Shown here one piece after another: positions 51,657 to 64,000 of a stretch of 64,000 nt of DNA. The translations under genes were made by a program, and so were the position numbers. Numbering within the stretch: position 1 is the stretch's first letter; every line of letters starts with the position of its first letter. Source of the DNA: Nigerium sp. (GTDB lineage: Bacteria > Actinomycetota > Actinomycetes > Propionibacteriales > Propionibacteriaceae); the NCBI GenBank assembly GCA_016711325.1, contig JADJTH010000001.1:248001-312000 (forward strand), written 5' to 3'. The notes under the pieces are model-generated. The model ran no database searches and was not told where the DNA came from. It saw only the letters and a list, made by a program, of their open reading frames with translations.

Positions 51657-52937
51657 TCAGCCCTTGAAGCGCGGGAACGCACCACGGCCCGCGTAAACCG
51701 CGGCGTCGTCGAGCTGCTCTTCGATGCGGATGAGCTGGTTGTACTTCGCGACGCGCTCGGAGCGAGCCGGGGCGCCGGTCTTGATCTGACCGCAGTTGGT
51801 GGCGACGGCCAGGTCGGCGATCGTGACGTCCTCGGTCTCACCGGAGCGGTGGGACATCATGCAGCGGTAACCGTTGCGATGCGCGAGTTCCACGGCGTCC
51901 AGGGTCTCGGTGAGCGAGCCGATCTGGTTGACCTTGACCAGCAGCGCGTTGGCGGTGGCGGTGTCGATGCCACGCTGGAGACGCGCGGGGTTGGTGACGA
52001 ACAGGTCATCGCCGACCAACTGGACCTTGTCGCCGAGCGCATCGGTGATCTTCTTCCAGCCGTCCCAGTCGGACTCGTCGAGGGGATCCTCGATGGAGAC
52101 CAACGGGTACTTCTCGACCAGACCGACGTAGTACTCGATCATTTCTTCGGACGACTTCGCCGCGCCCTCGAAGGTGTACGCGCCGTCGTCGTGGAACTCG
52201 GACGCCGCGACGTCGAGCGCCAGCGCGATGTCCTTGCCCGGCTCGAGACCCGCGGCGGCGATGGCCTCGAGGATCAGGTCGAGCGCGGCCGCGTTCGACT
52301 CGAGGTTCGGCGCGAAGCCGCCCTCGTCGCCCAGGCCGGTGGCCAGGCCGCGGTCGTGGAGGACCTTCTTCAGCGCGTGGTACACGGAGGCGCCCTGCTC
52401 GAGCGCCTGAGCGAAGCTGGAGGCGCCGATCGGGGCGATCATGAACTCCTGGATGTCGACGTTGGAGTCGGCGTGCGACCCACCGTTGAGGATGTTCATC
52501 ATCGGGACCGGGAGCACGTGGGCGTTCGGGCCGCCCACGTAGCGGTACAGCGGCAGGCCGGCCGACTCGGCGGCGGCGTGCGCGACCGCCAGCGAGACGC
52601 CGAGGATGGCGTTGGCCCCCAACTTGGCCTTGTTGTCGGTGCCGTCGAGCTCGAGCATGACGGCGTCGATCTCACGCTGATCGGTGGCGTCGAGCCCGAG
52701 AATCTCCTCGGCGATGGCCTCATTGACGTTCTCGACGGCCTGGAGGACGCCCTTGCCCCCGTAGCGGCCCTTGTCGCCGTCGCGCAGTTCCACGGCCTCG
52801 AACGCGCCGGTCGAGGCGCCGGACGGGACCGCCGCCCGCCCCTGCGAATCGTCGTCGAGGAGGACCTCGACCTCGACGGTGGGGTTGCCGCGGGAGTCCA
52901 GAATTTCGCGGGCGGTGACGATGTCGATGCTTGCCAC
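51657..52937 (-). CDS. eno: Enolase
   Basis: A 426-residue enolase (2-phosphoglycerate to phosphoenolpyruvate). All key motifs are present: AREILDSRGNPTVEVEV at the start, GDEGGFAPN (near 205), the magnesium-binding Asp/Glu in SIEDPLDE (near 285) and VGDDLFVT, and the catalytic Lys in NALLVKVNQIGSLTET (near 335). The start is a GTG at 52937 preceded by GAAAGG. A strong terminator with a UUCG tetraloop follows. Confidence 0.98.
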   Translation of the reverse strand: MASIDIVTAREILDSRGNPTVEVEVLLDDDSQGRAAVPSGASTGAFEAVELRDGDKGRYGGKGVLQAVENVNEAIAEEILGLDATDQREIDAVMLELDGTDNKAKLGANAILGVSLAVAHAAAESAGLPLYRYVGGPNAHVLPVPMMNILNGGSHADSNVDIQEFMIAPIGASSFAQALEQGASVYHALKKVLHDRGLATGLGDEGGFAPNLESNAAALDLILEAIAAAGLEPGKDIALALDVAASEFHDDGAYTFEGAAKSSEEMIEYYVGLVEKYPLVSIEDPLDESDWDGWKKITDALGDKVQLVGDDLFVTNPARLQRGIDTATANALLVKVNQIGSLTETLDAVELAHRNGYRCMMSHRSGETEDVTIADLAVATNCGQIKTGAPARSERVAKYNQLIRIEEQLDDAAVYAGRGAFPRFKG

Positions 52938-53059
52938 GGTGACTACCTTTCGTCGGTGTGTGGGGTTCGCCTACACCCTAGCGTCCTGCTACCCGGCGCG
53001 AGGGTCTGGCTACTTGGTTTTCTCAGGAGTCGGATCGGTTCGGTGGTTTGGAGGCCGCG

Positions 53060-53566
53060 TCAGCGCTGGGCCTGGACGGCGGTCGACAGCGCCGACGACG
53101 TCAGCCCGAGCTGCTGCGGATCCCACGCGCCGTAGCGCGGATTGAAGGTGATGGGCGTCTTGCCCAGTTCCTGCACGAAGCGGTCGTTACCCAGTTGCTC
53201 GACCAGCGCGTAGGTCGTGCTGCGCGCCGCCGCCCAGTCGGCCCCCTCGGGCAGGGTCGCCACCTGACGAAACGCCGGGTCGGCATCGATCACGGCCTGG
53301 CGAGCCGCGTCCGTGACGGTCACTCCGGCCCGGACGGCGATCTGGCGGGACGCCTCGCCGAGCGTCAGGTCGAACGCCGCCTGGCGCACCGCGGTGGCGG
53401 GGTCGGCGCCGGTGACCGCGGCGATCGCGCCGCCCGCGTCGCGCACATCGCGATCGGAGATCCGCTCACCACCCACCACGGACGCCGCGTTCGGCGGCGC
53501 CGAGCAACCGGTGAGGATGATCGCCGCGGCAGCGGCGGCGGCAACGATGCGCGCGGGCTTGTTCAT
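53060..53566 (-). CDS. SurA N-terminal-domain lipoprotein
   Basis: A 168-residue lipoprotein: signal MNKPARIVAAAAAAAIILTGC, then a helical domain like the SurA_N chaperone domain (VVGGERISDRDV, near residue 30; ASRQIAVRAGVTVTDAARQAVID near 75-98). The C-terminal part FNPRYGAWDPQQLGL is shared with actinobacterial homologues. No PPIase domain. A folding role outside the membrane is plausible. It stands between eno and mfd; ATG at 53566. Confidence 0.87.
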   Translation of the reverse strand: MNKPARIVAAAAAAAIILTGCSAPPNAASVVGGERISDRDVRDAGGAIAAVTGADPATAVRQAAFDLTLGEASRQIAVRAGVTVTDAARQAVIDADPAFRQVATLPEGADWAAARSTTYALVEQLGNDRFVQELGKTPITFNPRYGAWDPQQLGLTSSALSTAVQAQR

Positions 53567-53613
53567 CTCTTCGAGGTCTCCTCGGCCGTGAATGTACGCC
53601 CCCGATCCTAGCC

Positions 53614-57084
<3,471 letters not shown>

Positions 57085-57290
57085 CCGGACAGTGTGCCAC
57101 GTCACCCGGGACGCGCGACGTGCCCGCGCACGCCCCGAGTCGGCTCCAGCCACGGTCGTCGACGTCCAGCATGTGCGTCAACGGAAGCGTGATTCGACAG
57201 GGCCTGACGGGAAGGTGCGACCTCCGGGTCGGGTGCGGACGAGGGACGCCCCCGATACTGGCGCGCGGCCCGCTCAGTAGCCTCGATCGC

Positions 57291-57506
57291 ATGGACAAGA
57301 AGAAGGTCGTGGCCTCGGTGCTCATGGGGCTCGGCGCGCTGGCTTATGGCATTTCCCCCGTCGACTTCCTCCCCGACCTGCTCGGGCCCCTCGGACTCGC
57401 CGACGATGCTGCCGTGGTCGGCGCAGCGATCGTCGTCATCACGAAATGGGTGTCCAACGCCAAGCGCGCCACGGCCGCCGAAACCATCCCCGGCAGCGTG
57501 GTGTAG
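57291..57506 (+). CDS. DUF1232 (YkvA-like) small membrane protein
   Basis: A 71-residue protein with the DUF1232 motif AYGISPVDFLPDLLGPLG (near residue 19) flanked by two hydrophobic segments. Family function is unknown. ATG at 57291; divergent from mfd. Confidence 0.85.
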   Translation: MDKKKVVASVLMGLGALAYGISPVDFLPDLLGPLGLADDAAVVGAAIVVITKWVSNAKRATAAETIPGSVV

Positions 57507-57596
57507 GCGTTCACAACCGCCGTCGACGGATCGTCGACGTCGTGGCTCGCCTGACGACGCTGCTCTGCGTGAAGGGTTGGGGCTGGCAGCCACGCT

Positions 57597-57761
57597 GGGC
57601 TCCGAGATTGTCGTTCTCGGCATCGGTGCAACCGACGTCGACCCGACGGGCTCCGAGATTGTCGCTACACGCAAGAATTGAAGGCGGCATGGCGACCATC
57701 TCGGAGTCCGCAGCCGCTCGGGCACGGATAACGCCTCGGGTTGGCGACCATCTCGGAGCCC
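57597..57761. repeat. Four-copy 17-base direct/inverted repeat cluster
   Basis: Two direct copies of GGGCTCCGAGATTGTCG (57597-57613, 57648-57664) are followed by two inverted copies, CGACCATCTCGGAGTCC (57693-57709) and CGACCATCTCGGAGCCC (57745-57761). Same-orientation copies are 51-52 bases apart. The arms could pair into a long hairpin. The cluster abuts the stop codon of the nuclease-like gene at 57764. Confidence 0.85.
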
Positions 57762-57763
57762 GT

Positions 57764-58720
57764 TCACCCGTCGAGCGCTCGGGCGATGCGCTCGACGACC
57801 CGGTGGGGCTCGGTCATGATCTCGCGCGCCTGCCAGCGCACAATCCGGTAGCCCAGGTCACGGAGGACCTGTTCGCGCTCCTTCTCCGCGACATACCCTC
57901 GCGCGTCGCGATACTTGACCGCGCCGTCGCACTCGCCGATGAGGCGGCGGCCCTTCCAGTAGAAGTCGGGATAGAAGCGGCCGGCCTCCGTGCGGAGCTC
58001 GGTCTGGCAGGACGGCAGAGGAAGCCCTGCGATGATCATGTGACCCGCCGAAAGCGACTCGGCCGGTGACTCCCGGGCCGGATCCAACCACGTGATCGGC
58101 GCAGCGAGACGGACCGTGCGCTTGCTGGCGGCAGCACCGCGGAACATCTCTCGCGCTTGGTCGACGAGCGGACCGAGGGCGTAGTGCTGGCGGCGCGGGT
58201 TGCTCACCATCGAGCCGATAATGCTCCGCGCGGCCGCATCGAACAGGACGAGCGCCTCGGGGAGATCCCGACCCAGCGCCAGATCCGCGGCCGTGCGGGC
58301 AGGACTGGTCACCGGGTAGCCCTGCGCGTCGGCGACGACATCGCCGACCGCGAACGAGCCCCGCACATGCCTGGCCGGCCCCCTTCGGGAACGATGCCCC
58401 TCGGACGGCAGCGTGACAGTGGGCGGCGTCTCCCACCAGGCATCGAAGCTCGGAGTGGGCAAGCCCCACACGAGAGCGGCCGAGTTGTGACTGATGACCG
58501 CCTCGGGTATCACCACCGTCTCCGCACGCGCACGCACCTTATGTTGTTCGGCCGCATCCATCGGCCAGTGCTCGGCAGCGACATACACGCCGTAGCGGAC
58601 GGTCACCAGCGTGCCCGCCGTCAGGTGTGTCCGGAGCGTGCGGGGTGTCACGCCGGTCGCGAGGAGCGACTGCCTCGTGGCGGGACGGGTGGGCAGGACC
58701 ATATGCTTGGGGGCGCGCAT
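57764..58720 (-). CDS. AbiEi-like winged helix fused to DUF559 nuclease-like domain
   Basis: A 318-residue protein. The N-terminal 60 residues (LLATGVTPRTLRTHLTAGTLVTVRYGVYVAAE) match the AbiEi antitoxin winged helix; the middle part resembles AbiEi C-terminal regions (SPARTAADLALGRDLPEALVLFDAA); the last 90 residues are DUF559/Vsr-like with RFYPDFYWKGRRLIGECDGAVKY and YRIVRW, which contains Asp and Glu in the spacing of a PD-(D/E)xK core. No toxin gene of AbiE type is adjacent. Such fusions are common, function unknown, possibly linked to mobile DNA or defence. ATG at 58720. Confidence 0.82.
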   Translation of the reverse strand: MRAPKHMVLPTRPATRQSLLATGVTPRTLRTHLTAGTLVTVRYGVYVAAEHWPMDAAEQHKVRARAETVVIPEAVISHNSAALVWGLPTPSFDAWWETPPTVTLPSEGHRSRRGPARHVRGSFAVGDVVADAQGYPVTSPARTAADLALGRDLPEALVLFDAAARSIIGSMVSNPRRQHYALGPLVDQAREMFRGAAASKRTVRLAAPITWLDPARESPAESLSAGHMIIAGLPLPSCQTELRTEAGRFYPDFYWKGRRLIGECDGAVKYRDARGYVAEKEREQVLRDLGYRIVRWQAREIMTEPHRVVERIARALDG

Positions 58721-58800
58721 CCCCCCACTGTGGCCGTGAGCCCACCCGGGCACCACGCCCGCGGAGCAATCTGTGGATAACTTCTGACCGACAGCCGGGC

Positions 58801-62061
<3,261 letters not shown>

Positions 62062-62283
62062 TCGGGCTTCCTCCGGCTGTCGTGGTGACCGTCGTTCAGC
62101 CTAATGCCCTGGCGCCGTCTCGTCCGGCGGCGCACCACCCGCGGGCTCGTCCCGCTGGCCTCCTGGTGCTGATATCGGTCGGGCGGGAAGAACCGGAGAA
62201 TCTCAACCTCTACTCGAGATTTCGTCCCCACAATGACCGTTCGGGTGAAGGGAGCGCAAAAGTTCATCGGTAGCATCCCCGCC

Positions 62284-63861
62284 ATGAGACGAACGGCAAC
62301 CACTCTCGCGGCAGCTGTGCTGCTCGTGCTGGTCCACGGGTCCTTCTTCGTTTCCGCTGCTGCCCCAGTGGGATCGCGAGATCGGGCCGAGCGGACACGA
62401 GCGACCTCGTTTGCTGCACGAGCGGGGGCGTCCTCGGGCTCGTCGGACCAACTGAGCAACGTCGCCCGCGGCTCCGGCGTCACCGTCAGGGCATCGTCGC
62501 AGGACACGGCGGCCGGCCGGACCGCAGACAAGGCCGTCGACGGCAGCACCGCCCGCGGCTCCGAATGGGCGACGGAGGGCGGCAGGACCGGTCACTGGCT
62601 GCACGTGACGTGGTCGACACCGGTGACGCTCCGCGAGATCGCGCTCTTCGATCGAGCCAACGACGACGACCGGGTTACTGGAGGCACCCTGCTGTTCTCC
62701 GACGGTTCGACAGTCGACGTGCCCCGACTCGACAACGGCGGCGACGGCACCACCGTCTCGTTCTCCGACAGGACGGTCACCAGCGTTCGGTTCACCATCA
62801 CCTCGGTCTCTCGCTCCACGCGGAACATCGGGCTGGCCGAGTTCCAGGCCTGGGGAACCGTCGCGGCCACCAAGCCGACGCTCACGCCCACGCCGACCCC
62901 CACGCCGAAACCGACCGCCACGCCGAAGCCGACGGCCACGCCGAAGCCTACGGCCACCCCCACGCCGACCGTCACACCCAAACCGACCGCCACGCCGAAG
63001 CCGACGGCCACACCCACGCCGACCGTCACACCCAAACCGACCGCCACGCCGAAGCCGACGGCCACCCCCACGCCGACCGTCACACCCAAACCGACCGCCA
63101 CACCCACGCCGACCGCCACCCCCAAGCCCACCGCCACTCCCACGCCGACCACCCCGGCCGCCGGCTGGTGGGTGCCGAAGCAGGGCTCGTCGTTCCAGAT
63201 TCAGTACACCGGCACGCTCGACCTCTCGCTGCCGGTCGACGTGTACAACCTCGACTGGGAATCGACCACCGCGGCCCAGGTGAAGTCCCTCAAGGCACGC
63301 GGCGTCCGCGTGATGTGCTACATCAACGCCGGCGCCTACGAGAACTGGCGTTCCGACCGCAACCAGTTCCCCCAGGCCGTGCTCGGCAGTCCGCTCGACG
63401 GGTGGGACGGCGAGAACTGGCTGAACATCAACCGGACGGACGTGCTGGTGCCGATCATGGCCGCGCGCATGGACGTGTGCGCGGCGAAGGGGTTCGACGC
63501 GGTGGATCCCGACAACACGGACGGTTACCAGCAGGACACGGGCTTCCAGATCTCAGCGGCCGCCCAGATCACCTACCAGAAGGCGCTCGCTCAGGCCGCC
63601 CATCAGCGCGGACTGGGCATCGGCCTGAAGAACAACGTCGAACAGTTGTCCCAGCTGGGATCGGTGGTGGACTTCGCGGTCAACGAGCAGTGCGCCGAGT
63701 ACAACGAGTGCAATCGATACCAGTCGTTCCTCGCGTCGGGAAAGGCGGTGTTCACCATCGAGTACGCGGGCGCGCTCACTCAATTGTGCGCGAAAAGGCC
63801 GGCCGGAATGACCGTCGTCCTGAAGGATTGGAGCCTGTCTGCCAAGCGCAGCGCGTGCTGA
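62284..63861 (+). CDS. Secreted GH114-like enzyme with carbohydrate-binding domain and PT-repeat linker
   Basis: A 525-residue exported protein. Signal peptide (residues 1-28); an N-terminal F5/8 type C-like (discoidin) domain, about 55-195, with VTVRASSQDTAAGRTADKAVDGSTARGSEWAT and the NIGLAEFQAWG end; a Pro/Thr/Lys linker of tandem repeats (about 198-295); and a C-terminal TIM-barrel related to GH114 endo-alpha-1,4-polygalactosaminidases (YNLDWES, MCYINAGAYENWRSDRNQFP, FDAVDPDNTDGYQQ with acidic catalytic candidates, VNEQCAEYNECNRY). It probably cuts an extracellular polysaccharide. ATG at 62284 chosen because the signal peptide starts there; an in-frame ATG at 62233 is possible. Confidence 0.9.
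   Translation: MRRTATTLAAAVLLVLVHGSFFVSAAAPVGSRDRAERTRATSFAARAGASSGSSDQLSNVARGSGVTVRASSQDTAAGRTADKAVDGSTARGSEWATEGGRTGHWLHVTWSTPVTLREIALFDRANDDDRVTGGTLLFSDGSTVDVPRLDNGGDGTTVSFSDRTVTSVRFTITSVSRSTRNIGLAEFQAWGTVAATKPTLTPTPTPTPKPTATPKPTATPKPTATPTPTVTPKPTATPKPTATPTPTVTPKPTATPKPTATPTPTVTPKPTATPTPTATPKPTATPTPTTPAAGWWVPKQGSSFQIQYTGTLDLSLPVDVYNLDWESTTAAQVKSLKARGVRVMCYINAGAYENWRSDRNQFPQAVLGSPLDGWDGENWLNINRTDVLVPIMAARMDVCAAKGFDAVDPDNTDGYQQDTGFQISAAAQITYQKALAQAAHQRGLGIGLKNNVEQLSQLGSVVDFAVNEQCAEYNECNRYQSFLASGKAVFTIEYAGALTQLCAKRPAGMTVVLKDWSLSAKRSAC
62875..63165 (+). repeat. Pro-Thr linker repeats inside the GH114-like gene
   Basis: DNA repeats coding the linker of the GH114-like protein. The basic unit is about 54 bases (18 residues of the pattern PKPTATPKPTATPTPTVT), present about three times, with shorter PTAT units on both sides. 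Arrays like this change length easily by slippage. Confidence 0.85.
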
Positions 63862-63953
63862 CGGCAGGCGGCGTGGCGCGGCTGCCCTGACGCGACGCGA
63901 TAGGATGCTGCACGACAGCCGTTGGGGGAGCACGAAATCGGGGGAACCACGTC

Positions 63954-64000
63954 GTGGGGTACAGGCGGAGTCTTATTGCGATCGGCGCCGCTGTGGCACT
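63954..64000 (+). CDS. Start of a secreted or membrane protein (partial)
   Basis: GTG at 63954 preceded by GGGGGAACC gives a start V/M-GYRRSLIAIGAAVA, a basic head followed by a hydrophobic stretch, which looks like the beginning of a signal peptide or membrane anchor. Only 15 codons lie inside the window, so the function cannot be told. Confidence 0.5.
   Translation, partial: MGYRRSLIAIGAAVA

Noticed and set aside
62875..63165. CRISPR or mobile-element repeat
   Set aside because: The repeats keep the reading frame and code a typical Pro-Thr linker between two domains.

Overview
The window is 64 kb of very GC-rich DNA with tightly packed genes, many GTG starts and frequent 4-base ATGA/GTGA stop-start overlaps. 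A mycothiol S-conjugate amidase (Mca), a PIN-PhoH protein, DUF4245/DUF4307/DUF501 proteins and DtxR/IdeR-like iron boxes place it in the Actinomycetota. Gene order resembles two Mycobacterium tuberculosis neighbourhoods as I remember them (greA - DUF4307 - mca - small membrane protein - DUF255 - hlyIII - short-chain cis-prenyltransferase - phoH2; and mfd - lipoprotein - eno - ftsB/divIC - DUF501 - ppx - tRNA-Leu). Type I aroD, ppdK and the general look would fit a Propionibacteriaceae-like genome, but that is an inference.

Layout. 1-2928: a minus-strand Wadjet (JetABC) anti-plasmid locus that runs off the left edge before jetD. 3173-3769: two small same-frame genes, one an HD-domain remnant. 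3843-12998: a siderophore/iron locus with an uptake operon (binding lipoprotein, siderophore-interacting reductase, two permeases, ATPase), an AraC regulator, iron boxes, and a divergent heterodimeric ABC exporter whose two ATP sites are strikingly asymmetric. 13113-14339: ammonium channel. 14665-16521: a Nif3/CutA-like small protein, a 47-residue Cys-containing ORF coupled to a FrnE/DsbA-type oxidoreductase, and a divergent TetR regulator. 16736-19023: tRNA-Lys, a membrane-anchored protein resembling only the apical domain of GroEL, and a secreted SH3-repeat peptidase. 19108-28168: the first conserved actinobacterial block. 28190-37719: DUF2089/DUF4097-like pair, AI-2E family permease, ung, TerC, EcsC, a cystathionine gamma-synthase family enzyme, CBS protein, acylphosphatase, and a PhoP-like two-component system with a near-perfect PhoP box. 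37788-48332: metabolism (succinate-semialdehyde dehydrogenase, aroD, ppdK, rpiB), a methyltransferase, YwiC, a lipoprotein, a zinc peptidase and a Nudix hydrolase. 48401-57084: the second conserved block, with a hairpin-forming tandem repeat at the 3' end of a Bax-inhibitor-1 gene and a tRNA-Leu(TAA) that has a class I-size variable loop. 57291-64000: a DUF1232 protein, a four-copy inverted/direct repeat cluster next to an AbiEi-DUF559 nuclease-like gene, an isolated carB of unusual subtype, a secreted GH114-like enzyme with a Pro-Thr repeat linker, and the first codons of another secreted or membrane protein.

Functional picture. The iron genes form one regulon candidate: uptake operon and exporter are divergent around the AraC gene and each has an IdeR-like box. 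Mca and the oxidoreductases point to mycothiol-based redox chemistry. The rest is mainly conserved housekeeping. No insertion sequences, prophage, CRISPR array or rRNA genes were seen. The least explained items are the GroEL-apical-like membrane protein, the split-function ABC exporter, the small Cys ORF coupled to the FrnE-like gene, the short tRNA-Leu and the two repeat clusters.
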